Positions 49,755-59,100 are shown, numbered from the stretch's first letter. The stretch is DNA of 64,000 bases from Micrasema longulum (GCA_022494885.1 JAGVSM010001293.1:39892-103891), one strand, 5' to 3'. Numbers and translations are program-made. Notes: generated by a model from the sequence alone, not told the origin.

Positions 49755-50170
49755 CGGGGGCTTAGGGTCATAAGGGCGAAACTACAAAAAATGCTGTTTT
49801 GTGTTAAGTACTAATCTGATATCCAAACAAAATATCCTGTTAGTGACAAAAAGATGAAACTCATCCGATAAGTAGTTACCTAGATAAATTTGTGTGAAAC
49901 TACAAATGAAGTGTTTTGTTTAAAGTCAGAAGAATAAAACACCTTTTACATCATTTTGTTAATTTACTAATGTAAGCGCAAGTTAGGGTCATATAGACGA
50001 AAGCGTAGTTTCATATTTTTGTCTCTAAAACATTTTATGCTCTATTAACTGTATTTTTTATTTTCTTTATTTGTTATCCTTAAAAGACAGTATTATTTTT
50101 TGAAAACTGTTTTATCATTTATCTCAAAACTGTGTTTTTGTAGTTTCGCCCTTATGACCCTTAACCCCCG
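49755..50170. mobile_element. 416 bp TIR element with AATT flanks
   Basis: CGGGGGCTTAGGGTCATAAG, then GGCGAAACTACAAAAA at the left is matched by TTTTTGTAGTTTCGCC, then CTTATGACCCTTAACCCCCG at the right. AATT lies on both sides (49751-49754, 50171-50174). The interior has no ORF. The superfamily is undetermined. Confidence 0.75.
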
Positions 50171-50339
50171 AATTGTCCACGTCAATTGTCTGTCTATTGT
50201 TAGTCATAAGTATTAAACATGTTCAATATAAGTTAGTCGTTTATTATTTGTGTAAGCATCTACTTTATGTATGAATATGTCTTAAAAAATTCCCATTGGG
50301 CGTATATATAAATAAATAAATAAAAAAAATACCTTCATT

Positions 50340-50800
50340 GTTGACAGTTATAGGATATTTTATCCTTCGAACCCTGCTTTGAATTTTGATTTGCGCAAAA
50401 TACAATCAGCTTCGCCTCGCGAAATAATGCAAAATTTCGCCCGTTTTAAAAATAGTAATTGTTTGTTGTCGCCGTCAGAATTATTTAGATATTTTTTCAA
50501 TGCTCGGCGCCATCGCGGCTCCGGTCCCATTGTGAAAGTTTCTGTTCCCAGTTAGCGTCGCTCGCACAATGGCGCGGGAGAGACAAAACGCGAGCCAGCC
50601 AACGAAGTTTGTTCAGAATTACTCCAACAACAATCGCCGAATAATAATTGGAACCAATCATTATCACCTCGCGGGTTAAGCGACTGCTACAACAATACCA
50701 CGTTCGCCAATAACAATATACACTGGGGTAGTTAGTTGCCTTTAACCCGTGCAGCCACCCGCCCAGGGTGGGATGAGGACGGGCCGATCCAGACGGGATT
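50340..50800. other. Long non-repetitive GC-richer block, candidate regulatory DNA
   Basis: CTCGGCGCCATCGCGGCTCC, CACAATGGCGCGGGAGAGAC, GAATAATAATTGGAACCAAT, CCTCGCGGGTTAAGCGAC and CAATAACAATATACACTGGG. No ORF, not repeated, and at about 460 bp the longest TE-free block of this type. Enhancer-like by word content (ATTA/CCAAT/ACAAT words); unproven. Confidence 0.35.
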
Positions 50801-51250
50801 GATATCGGAAAAATGTTGAATTTTTTTTATAAATATTTTTTTTTATTTTTTTTTATTTAAATCTTAAAATAGGGCACACATATCATACATATTGTTATGT
50901 GTGTTCTAATAATAACATTGCAAATATATTTAATTTATAAATTGTTTATCACATATGTCCTGACCATTATTTTAAATTTTGATATGTTTTTTTCGTAATA
51001 CTTTTTAATTGCTTTAAATAAAATTGAATTTTTGTGACTTTACCTTTTTCCTAAATGGAAGTCTAATTTTGTTCTTTTCTCTAGTATTGTGATCGTGTTC
51101 ATGCTGGTTCCGATCAATTTTTTTCCAAAATTCTGTTTTTTTATTAGTTTATAATTTTATGAACAAATATCATTGTATTGTAAAATATTCATTATATCAT
51201 TGTATATTTAAATTGTATTTTTTTGATTGACATCGTCTAATTAGAACTTT
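50801..51250. other. T-rich DNA, no gene
   Basis: Poly-T with TTTATTTAAATC; possibly a LINE 3'UTR. Confidence 0.3.
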
Positions 51251-51339
51251 CGCCTTCCACACAATAGCCAGGCTCTTTAAAGACCTGGGCCTCGACTATG
51301 ATGGGAAGATAAAGACGTCATACCTTCACCTTGATGGTA

Positions 51340-51615
51340 TAGTAGAAGATAATTCCCTCTAGCGATTACAAAGCTACACTACCGACCCCCTACTTTAAAG
51401 TTTTGGGTAGGTACATCGATATGAAACAAGGGGAAGCGTACGTCACGGTACACATATCTACGCTCTAAAATGACATAGCTTCAGTCTGACGTAATAGTTG
51501 AAGATAGTAGTCTCCCGACCGACTACAAAGATATACGACCATCAAGTTTTGACGTAAGTACATCGGTTTATACCGGTCTAGAACCCCTCGATACGTTTAT
51601 CTACGCATTAACAGT
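51340..51615 (+). repeat. Diverged tandem repeat, two units of about 140 bp
   Basis: Unit 1 (AGAAGATAATTCCCTCTAGC, GATTACAAAGCTACACTACC, GTAGGTACATCGATATG) and unit 2 (TTGAAGATAGTAGTCTCCCG, GACTACAAAGATATACGACC, GTAAGTACATCGGT) are clearly related. A third unit is at 58875-59000. Non-coding; no family known to me. Confidence 0.65.
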
Positions 51616-51949
51616 GTCATAAATTTGGTTCCACCAAACAATTTTTCCTGTAATTATGATTTATTTAAATTTTTAATCCCTTTGAGGTTGGCACATTTTT
51701 TAAAAGCCTATTAAAAATATGAGAGAGAAATAAGTAAATTTTGAAGTCGAATTAAATTCCAATATAATTGTCAGTTTCGGAAACGAGTGGCTAGACTAGC
51801 TAGATGCTGCCCTATTAACATACAAGAGCATCTAGCCGTAAAATGTTACCATTGGAAAAAGTACATTGAGTTATTATATTTTTTCCGTCTGTTTTTCTTT
51901 CTTCCGGAGTGTACGTATTGAGACGCGAAAAGAGCCGGCTTTGTAGTCG
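51616..51949. other. No gene recognised
   Basis: Unique AT-rich DNA with a small hairpin around GCTAGATGCTGCCC...GAGCATCTAGC at 51800-51837. Confidence 0.3.
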
Positions 51950-52450
51950 CTCGGTAGATGAATGCAGATGATCGAAATATTTATTTAAAATGGTGTTTTC
52001 ACACTAGAATATTTCACAGACCCTGGATTGGTACCTGAAGCGTAAGACAGATCACCTTACCTTCGTGTAACAAAAATGATCAAGATACTACAGAGCCCTA
52101 TAATAATAATAATAATAATGTTTGGATAATTTATATAGCGCCATTTTTGAGAAAATCACCTCAAGGGCGCTGTACAATAAATAAATATCCCAACACGTCT
52201 TGCAGCTACAGAGCGCATGGACGGTTGGGATTCTAGTTCCTCGTCTCCAATTATGATATATTACAATTATGATATATATGAGCTAGATAACAGAACGTCT
52301 TGCAGCTACAGAGTGCATGGACAATAAGAAATCTAGCCCCTTTTTACATTTTTATTTTGAATTTTTTTATTTGACAATGAAGTTTACAGTTTAAGTGATA
52401 TTTTGAAAAACGAAATAAAATGCACCATTAGGTGCGGAAAGGGAATGATG
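51950..52450 (+). mobile_element. SINE C, copy 2, split by L2-B
   Basis: The left part (51950-52090) holds the body GAATATTTCACAGACCCTGG, then ATTGGTACCTGAAGCGTAAG. It breaks at CAGAGCCCTAT. The right part resumes at 52422 with GCACCATTAGGTGCGG. The plus copy at 58399-58580 reads straight through (GCTCTATGCACCATCAGG). Confidence 0.75.
52087..52421 (-). mobile_element. L2-B LINE 3'UTR inserted in SINE C
   Basis: 3' end TAATAATAATAATAATG and TTTGGATAATTTATATAGC at the left, motif units near 52196 and 52301, then AAGTGATATTTTGAAAAACG. It is truncated at 52421. The GTTTAAGTGATATTTT stretch is the empty site for the 16.4 kb MITE. Confidence 0.85.
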
Positions 52451-52477
52451 ATGAACTAACTCATTATTTTGTATATT

Positions 52478-52801
52478 TTATATTGTAAAAGCCACTTGAA
52501 CCGTATAATATTTCAATAAATAACTATCAGTATCTAAAAGATTTAAGTAATATATTTTACTTGCGACACTTCTGGATTTTCTATTCGACTTTTCGTGTTT
52601 TAGCTCATCGGGCAGTTTATTAAATTCTAATATATGGCTAATATTTTCCAGAAACCTTCTGCCGAACTTTGTTGAGCGAAACTTAGCCATATAAAGGTTC
52701 CCAGAGTGACGCGTATTGTAATTGTAAATATCATGACCAAATGTAAATAAGTAAATTTTTTTTTTTTTTTTTTTACTACAGCATTTATTTGTTGTTTCCA
52801 T
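52478..52801 (-). mobile_element. LINE ORF2 C-terminal fragment
   Basis: The minus frame reads YNTRHSGNLYMAKFRSTKFG, then RRFLENISHILEFNKLPDEL. Y-N-T-R followed by N-L-x-x-x-x-x-R-T-x-x-G-x-x-S and N-x-L-P is a common ORF2 ending. The upstream end is poly-K from a T-run, so it is truncated there. Confidence 0.7.
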
Positions 52802-52892
52802 TTTAAATTACTATCCTAGGATAATACCGAGGTACGTTCATCATTAGACTTTTTTAATGTCGTATATGTATTTATTATTTGTCATATATTTC

Positions 52893-53410
52893 AACAATAT
52901 TTTGAGTTTGTCCAAATTTTTGTAGACAAGGACTGGATTCAACTCCCTGGGGAGCTGCTTATATTAACATATTACAACAGAGATGATGAACATTTAAGAG
53001 AAGGTAATATAGAAGTCCAGGCATCTACAGGGCTTATAACCTGTCAATGGCTGGTTTAAGTGGCCACTTTACACACTGTGTAACATTCACCATTCTGCCT
53101 ATATTTGAACATCTATATTCCTTCAATTCTTTCACCTGTTGATGTTTGATTGAAAAAATAACATTTTCAGGCGTTGCCTAGTATGTAGGTGAAATAATTC
53201 AATTAGATGAATCTCACCCGCGTAAATGAAGGTTTCAGCTCTTTTACTTCACAAACATAAACAGATGAAAGAACTGAAGGAATATAATTGTTTAAATATA
53301 TGTGCAGAATGGTGAATGTTACACAGTGTGTAAAGTGGCCACTTAAAACAGCCATTGACAGGTCATAAGCCCTGTAGATACCTAGACTTCTATATTACCT
53401 TTTCTTAAAT

Positions 53411-53461
<51 letters not shown>

Positions 53462-53632
53462 GTATTTCACAGTTTTAAAATGTACAGAGTTTATTTGTTT
53501 CAGGTCCCGACTAGCTAGGAATTTCCTGTGTTTAGGAAGGACCTTATTTTATTCATGTGTTTTTTTTATTTTTAATTTCATTAAATGATGCTAATAAATG
53601 TTCTTTATCTCTGTTGTAATATGTTAATGTAT
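52893..53632. mobile_element. FB foldback element, near-complete with insertion
   Basis: Terminus AACAATATTTTGAGTTTGTC, then GACTGGATTCAACTCCCTGG, left arm, centre (TTTCAGGCGTTGCCTAGTAT) and right arm to AGACTTCTATATTACC. The right arm is interrupted after CTTTTCTTAAAT and resumes at 53601 with TGTTCTTTATCTCTGTTG. Confidence 0.8.
53409..53600 (-). mobile_element. Short tailed retroelement (GTCCCGAC family) inside FB
   Basis: On the minus strand: AAGGTCCTTCCTAAACACAG, GAAATTCCTAGCTAGTCGGG, ACCTGAAACAAATAAAC and TTTTAAAACTGTGAAATAC, then an (AAAT)n tail seen as TTTA repeats at 53409-53462. Uninterrupted FB copies give the empty site, so this family is mobile. Confidence 0.75.
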
Positions 53633-53689
53633 TTCAATATAAAAAATGAATTATTCCAATGAAGAGTTCTCGGGCATCAAAATCCCTTC

Positions 53690-53890
53690 TCCGGTTCTGC
53701 TCCGAGCTGGAAGGGCCGGCCCTCGCAGAACTCCCGTCAAACTTTTAATGACCTAATTGGATCTGCCCCACCCGGCCGGTTGGCACCGCACGGCTCGGGC
53801 TTCGGTATCCACATCACGTAACCAGGTGCCGGATCAAGGGTTTCGCGATGCTTCTTTTCGCTACTTTTGAAACTTCTCCGTCATATTTAT
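53690..53890. other. GC-rich non-repetitive block, candidate regulatory DNA
   Basis: GAGCTGGAAGGGCCGGCCC, TCAAACTTTTAATGACCTAA, CACCCGGCCGGTTGGCACCG and CACATCACGTAACCAGGTG. No ORF; not repeated. Confidence 0.3.
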
Positions 53891-54046
53891 CTTGTTTTTG
53901 TTGGGAGGAATTGACTTTGCGAATGTTGTTTATATCTTTTATTGCACACCTTTCAATGGCTCACATCTTCCATTGTATTGCCAAAGGAAAATCACGTAAT
54001 TTTCCATAAAGCCGTTTAAGATAATCCTATTTTTTCGGTTGGCTCA

Positions 54047-54054
54047 GTCAATAT

Positions 54055-54085
<31 letters not shown>

Positions 54086-54090
54086 TTTGT

Positions 54091-54129
<39 letters not shown>

Positions 54130-54270
54130 TTCATTCATTCATTCATTCATTCATTCATTCATTCATTCATTCATTCATTCATTCATTCATTCATTCATTC
54201 ATTCATTCATTCATTCATTCATTCATTCATTCATTCATTCATTCATTCATTCATTCATTCATTCATTCAT

Positions 54271-54313
<43 letters not shown>

Positions 54314-54316
54314 TTA
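54047..54316. repeat. Compound (TTTA)n-(TTCA)n-(TTTA)n microsatellite
   Basis: About 270 bp: TTTA units, then about 35 TTCA units, then TTTA units. The 92-residue frame of Ile-Tyr-Leu-Phe and Ile-His-Ser-Phe repeats is an artefact. Sequence to the right looks like a minus LINE 3'UTR, so the array may be an expanded LINE tail. Confidence 0.95.
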
Positions 54317-55109
54317 ATGAAATCATTCAGTCTTTATATAAAAAAAACAAGGTACAAAAGAACAATTTTAAAAAGTAAGACCAATTACAGATTTCACACT
54401 AATGAATGCAGGAGGAGAGGGGAAAATAATTTAATTCTAAAAAAGTAAAAATAAAAATATTACATAAAATGTTCATAAAAAGGAGAAGACATTGTAAAGC
54501 TACTCTACTTTCCTCCCACTCTCTCTGCTTCTATGAACATTTCAATTTAATTGTAAAAAAAATCACAACTAACAATAAATTATTCGATGCAGGTAGTAGA
54601 TGTAGGTAAGTACAAAATAAGAGTAAAAATCAAATTATTAAAATTAAAAGTTAAAATTAAAATGAAAATTTAACATTAAAATTAAGTTAAAAGTTTAAAT
54701 TAAAAGTAAAATTAAGAATTAAAATTAAAAAGTTAAAATTGAAAGACAAAATTAAGAATCAAATTAAAAGTTAAAAGTCAAGCAGGAGATAAATAAAATA
54801 AATATCGGGAATATATCAGCAACATTTCAAATTGCAAAGATTACTTTATTTGGTGCCATGGTTATAATTAATTTATTTACCCGTTCAGACTTATAAAATA
54901 TAAAAATGCGTATTGTATTCTGTGTGTAATATTTAAAAAAAATATATTTCTTTTATAAGTTCATTCTTAACAAGTTCTAGCTTTTCAACTGATTATAAAT
55001 CTGAAATTCTTTGCATCATATAACGAAGACGTTTTTTAGAAGCTTTCCAATGACATGTCATAAACCCTGTAAATGCTTATCATATAGTTATTTCATACTA
55101 AATCGGTTA
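54317..55109. other. AT-rich DNA, probable LINE 3'UTR, no gene
   Basis: 54317-54620 resembles the A-rich 3' part of a minus LINE. 54630-54780 is a degenerate AAAATTA simple repeat. A 35 bp FB scrap (CAATGACATGTCATAAACCC) is at 55043-55078. Confidence 0.4.
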
Positions 55110-55245
55110 TTCAATGTATGTGTGCTTCGGAATTGTAGATCGTTTATGCGTCTACAATGCAATTTTCCATTTGAATAGTGAAATCGGAATATCAACCATT
55201 TTGAACTCACAATTGATCGAAGTTATGTAGCCACCAAATCCCAAT
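55110..55245 (+). repeat. Diverged repeat pair, copy 1
   Basis: GTGTGCTTCGGAATTGTAGA, then CAATTTTCCATTTGAATAGT, GAAATCGGAATATCAACC and TTTGAACTCACAATTG. Matches 56828-56998 at moderate identity. Unknown nature. Confidence 0.6.
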
Positions 55246-55545
55246 TATTTTTTATTTATTGTATATTTTATTTTATACTTTTTACATATTATTAAGAATA
55301 CTACAAATAAAAATGATTACAAAAACATAAATCTGCAATGGTCTCTTCCCTTAGACAAAATACTTTTTTTTTACTTTTCCTAAAAATGCCTTTCGGTTTT
55401 TAGAACTTAATACATATGTTAATCCAGGACATTATACGCTCTTATGGCCACAAAAGAAAAATTTATCTGAGCAAAAGTCGTACGTGTTTTTGGTATTAAA
55501 AATTTCAAATTACAGGAAAACCTCGTACGAGCATTCTGCTAGGAA
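55245..55545 (-). mobile_element. Jockey-like LINE 3' end fragment
   Basis: GAGCAAAAGTCGTACGTGTT, then TTTGGTATTAAAAATTTC and GAAAACCTCGTACGAGCATT match 40060-40165 (same minus-strand ORF2 region). A 3'UTR-like A/T-rich part extends left to about 55245. Confidence 0.65.
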
Positions 55546-55587
55546 ATAATATTAATCATAATAATTCATTATACATTTTACACATTT

Positions 55588-55765
55588 CCCCTTTTTTTTG
55601 TACCACAACAGGCCAGGAGGCCCAATTACAGTGGTGAATTACATCACAGAACACCCAGGCTTGAGAAAAATCACATTGAATTTTTTGTGTTCTCTCCGGG
55701 AGTCGAACCCGGAACCTTCCGTATGCGAGTCAAGCATCTTGACCACTACACCACGGAGGCCGCCA
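55588..55765 (-). mobile_element. SINE A, copy 5
   Basis: The minus strand has head GGCGGCCTCCGTGGTGTAGT, GGTCAAGATGCTTGACTCGC, B box GGGTTCGACTCCCGG, body CAAGCCTGGGTGTTCTGTG and tail TGTTGTGGTACAAAAAAAA. Complete. Confidence 0.85.
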
Positions 55766-55806
55766 TTATATTATGAATTGTGTGTTTTTGCATTATAATT
55801 AATGTC

Positions 55807-56450
55807 TCGAACACGTAGAAGAATTTGTGTATCTGGGAAGCATGTTTTCAAGAGATGGAAGAGTAGAAAAAGATGTTAAAAGTAGAGTGAATGCGGGCAG
55901 CAAAATAAACGGCGCACTAAGCAGAGTAATTGCTAATAAAAATATATCAATCGAAGCTAAACTGCCAGTGCACAACGGAGTTTTAGTCCTAACACTTATG
56001 TATGAAAGTGAAACATGAAACTGGCAGAAGAAAAGCCGAGTAACGCGGTTGAAAGGTGATCTCTTAGATTAATGTGTGGGAAATCAATGTATAACAGGGT
56101 TACGAATGATGAAATCACGAGAGTGTTAATCTGAGCCAGGTATAATTGATAAGATTAAAAAATGGTCTCTGAGATCGTTTGATCATGTAGATCGAATGGA
56201 CGACGAAAGAATGGTAAAATAAGTATATATGGCGAAAATGAACGGTAACGTGAGACGAAGACGACCAAGGAAGACGTGGCATGATCAGATAAACCAAAAT
56301 ATTAAGTCGGGTCATGTCAAAAGCAGGCAGAACCGAAAGGCATGTATGATAGGATATATGAATGTGGAAGAAGCTAGATATGTATGCCAGGATAGACGTG
56401 TGTGGCGGTCCATACTCGCTGCCTAAATGGCGTGATGGTAGTAGTATAAT
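55807..56450 (+). pseudogene. RTE-like LINE, ORF2 C-terminal third
   Basis: Reads HVEEFVYLGSMFSRDGRVEK, then KLPVHNGVLVLTLMYESET, a stop, RSLRLMCGKSMYNRVTNDE with a frameshift, GLRSFDHVDRMDDERMVK, a stop, then MAKMNGNVRRRRPRKTWHDQ, KACMIGYMNVEEARYVCQDR and RVWRSILAA. It ends GATGGTAGTAGTATAATT, i.e. a very short TAG tail. At least three lesions; older than the 29.7 kb copy. Confidence 0.85.
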
Positions 56451-56827
56451 TAGTTCATACTAAAAGAGTCTGTATAATTTATTTATTTTTATTTGGGAAA
56501 AAAACAACAGTTTTTACGTAAATTGTATACAGAAAATAAGAATATTTATAAACAAAAGTTGTGAAAACAGTCAATATAAATTTTCCACAGTGGTGTAAGT
56601 TATTGACTAAGTACATAATCGGTATCAAAATAAAAGCAATTTAACAATCAATAAATGTTAGGCACTTAGAAGTTGCAAATAAAATAAAAATACATATATT
56701 TATACACAGTATTAAAGTAAATAGAAACAAGATCAATTTAAATTTAAATAATAAGAAAAGCAAAAAGTTGTATAAAAAAATTGTAAAAGGTAAAAAATAA
56801 AATAATGAACATGCATACATAGTGTAT
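56451..56827. other. AT-rich DNA, probable LINE 3'UTR
   Basis: It begins with TTTATTTATTTTTATTTGGG and ACAACAGTTTTTACG, similar to the sequence after the (TTTTA)n array near 6800. No coding part. Confidence 0.35.
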
Positions 56828-56998
56828 AATGTATGTGTGTACTGTCGAATTGTCGGTCGCTCATGCGTCTATGAAGCAATTTTTCATTTGTATAGTGAAA
56901 TCGGAAAATCAGCCAGTTTGAACTCACAATTATTCCCATTTGATAGTTCAGTTGCTGGTACCCTGAAAGTGGTTCAATATTAGCCACCGAGACCCAAT
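56828..56998 (+). repeat. Diverged repeat pair, copy 2
   Basis: TATGTGTGTACTGTCGAATT, then CAATTTTTCATTTGTATAGT, GAAATCGGAAAATCAGCC and TTTGAACTCACAATTATTCC; partner of 55110-55245. Confidence 0.6.
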
Positions 56999-56999
56999 T

Positions 57000-57340
57000 G
57001 TTTAAATGTTCTATTCATTTCCCCTGATCGAGGCCTGGGGACCGTAGCCCACGTGGAAACGATTGCCTTCCACATAATTCATTATTCCCTATTTCGTGTC
57101 TCGCGGTTTGCCCTTAACGCGGGTCGCTCCCGCACAATGCCCCTGCGGACCCTGGAATTCGTAATTCGTAATTCTCCTCCCTCATATTAAACAGGGTCGC
57201 GGCTTCTGATTGCCAGGTTTATTTAATTATGCAAAGCATCCCTTGTAGCAGATTTAAGTCCTTTTTCGGACCTTTTAACCAATCTGCGAGTAAATCCGAT
57301 GAAATCGCCTAATTTCGCGTGACATTTTCCCGAAACCCCA
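57000..57340. other. Long non-repetitive block, candidate regulatory DNA
   Basis: CCCCTGATCGAGGCCTGGGG, CCACGTGGAAACGATTGCC, CCACATAATTCATTATTCCC, GGTTTATTTAATTATGCAAA and CCAATCTGCGAGTAAATCC. No ORF and not repeated. It mixes E-box, octamer-like (TTATGCAAA) and TAATT words. Confidence 0.35.
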
Positions 57341-57589
57341 GAAGCACTGAGAGACTCCATAATCACTCCCATCATTACATTTGCCAGTTGTTTGTTTGTA
57401 CATTACTATGGTACGATGTTTCAGGATTGTCATTGGTGATTAAAACTTTGTCGACCACAATTTGAGTGTCAGGTGACGACTGTGAAAACTTAGACCACCC
57501 GATTATATTGGCAGTGTCTAGCCCTTAAAATGCCCAGAATTTCATAATAATATTAATTATAACAATAACATAATATTAATAGTAATATT

Positions 57590-58110
57590 TGGCTAATTTA
57601 TATAGCGCCATTTTTGTAAAAAATCACCTCAAGGGCGCTTTACAATTGTACACCTAAACTTACATTCTAACTAAACTTAAGTGATATATTATATTTCCAG
57701 ATTTAATATAGAGCGTATGATAGTCTAAAGAAGTGGGATTTTAGTTGGGTTCTGAACTGACTGGGACTGTCGATGATTCGTAAGTTTGAAGGCAACTGGT
57801 TCCAGGCAGAGGGGCCGGCGGCGGCAAAAGCACGATCTCCAAATCTAGTGTTTGGGGAGCGCCGGATTTCGATAAGTTTTCTTCTTCCTGAATCAAATGC
57901 TGACCTAAGAGTAGATTTTCTTTGACATGTATTTTCGCTAATACAAAGGTCCGATAGGTATTTTGGAGCCATTTCATGAAGGGATTTGAAAAGCGTCCAG
58001 CAAAGCTTGTATTTTATTATCTCTGGGCTTTTTAACCAGTGCAAATCTCGAAGATGTTGTGTGATGTGAGAATATTTTTTTACTCCCGTAATAAGCCTTG
58101 CTGCTGCAAT
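57590..58110 (-). mobile_element. L2-C LINE 3' end, copy 1
   Basis: The minus frame is open over 113 residues: IIKYKLCWTLFKSLHEMAPK, then YLSDLCISENTCQRKSTLRS, SPNTRFGDRAFAAAGPSAWN and QLPSNLRIIDSPSQFRTQLK, ending SHFFRLSYALY and a stop. This is a canonical L2/CR1 ORF2 ending. 3' end: GGCTAATTTATATAGCGCCA and AATCACCTCAAGGGCGC. Confidence 0.85.
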
Positions 58111-58122
58111 GAAAACAGATTA

Positions 58123-58275
58123 AAGTTGATGGTTAAGGTGAAAGTGTATTTTAGTATTCAGATGCTGGTGTAGTGAGTGTCCTGACGAAGAGACGGGTAC
58201 GTCTCGAGACCGGCAGACATAAAAAGTCGGTTAGTGGTAAAATACTAAAACTTACTAACATTCATTAAAATATTT
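58123..58275 (+). mobile_element. Penelope-like terminal segment
   Basis: It contains the hammerhead-like motif at 58177-58220 followed by AAAAAGTCGGTTAGTGGTAA, the same tail style as at 2.3 kb. No coding part. Confidence 0.5.
58177..58220 (+). ncRNA. Hammerhead-like motif with two core changes
   Basis: GTGTC (stem I), CTGACGA (intact core), A, GAGACG-GGTA-CGTCTC (perfect 6 bp stem II), GAGA (expected GAAA), CCGG (palindromic stem III), CA (expected UH), GACAT (stem I partner, 5 pairs). The architecture is clear, but A14 is G and U16.1 is C, so activity is unlikely. Confidence 0.6.
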
Positions 58276-58398
58276 GAACATAAATAATACAAAAGGGACT
58301 ATGAAATATTCTAGCGCAAAAACACCTTTTTCGAGAATCGGACCCGAGATCCCTTGCATGGTAAGCGAATGCGCGGACTACTACATCACGAGGCCGAC
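58262..58398 (-). mobile_element. SINE C head, inverted
   Basis: The minus strand reads GTCGGCCTCGTGATGTAGTA, then GTCCGCGCATTCGC, TACCATGCAAGGGATCTCGG, B box GGGTCCGATTCTC, then GAATATTTCATAGTCCC. Confidence 0.7.
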
Positions 58399-58580
58399 AA
58401 AATTGATAATATAAAATATTCGTTACACTGCAATATTTCACTGTCCCTGGATTGGCGCCTGAAGCGTAAGACTTATCCGCTTACCTTCCTTAACACACGG
58501 TCGAGTTACACTGCATGTAATTTTCCAATGCAGTGCTCTATGCACCATCAGGTGTGGATAAGGGTGTGGTGGTTTTGATA
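58399..58580 (+). mobile_element. SINE C body and 3' end
   Basis: AATATTTCACTGTCCCTGGA, then TTGGCGCCTGAAGCGTAAGA, TATCCGCTTACCTTCC, TTTTCCAATGCAGTGCTC and TATGCACCATCAGGTGTGG. It lies head to head with the inverted head at 58262-58398. Gives the uninterrupted target for 52087-52421. Confidence 0.7.
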
Positions 58581-58874
58581 ATACCAAGTTGTGGCATCGC
58601 TAAACAGTAGTGAACTTCTTTCTGCTAAGAAATGGATGTTTTCACATCTCTAAAACCACATAACTTATATTAGGATAATATATAATGTATATAAGATCGG
58701 AAGATTAATATTGTATGTATACAATACAATAGAAGTTTTATTTTCATAATTCAAGTTCCAGATATACAAAAATACAAATAATTGAATTTGTAAATACATT
58801 TCCTTAAATCATTACTATAACTCAATCGGAAAAAGGAATAAAGAGGAAAAAGGAAAGGTGGAGAGATTGTGATC

Positions 58875-59000
58875 ATGACGCTTTAGTTGATGATAAATTC
58901 TCCCAAGCGATTACGAAGATACACGACCGACCCCGCATCTTCAAGTTTTGAGGTAGGTTCATCGGTGACATCGGTGTGTACCGAGGGGACGCGTATCTCA
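58875..59000 (+). repeat. Third unit of the 51.3 kb repeat
   Basis: TAGTTGATGATAAATTCTCC, then CAAGCGATTACGAAGATACA, CGACCGACCCC, TCAAGTTTTGAGGTAGGTTC and ATCGGT. Confidence 0.6.
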
Positions 59001-59097
59001 ATTAAAATAAAAATATGTTATCTCTTAAATTGAAATTGAGTGACTCTTGGTATTGTAATTCATTTGCATTATACTTTGTTTTATATGATTTATAAAT

Positions 59098-59100
<3 letters not shown>

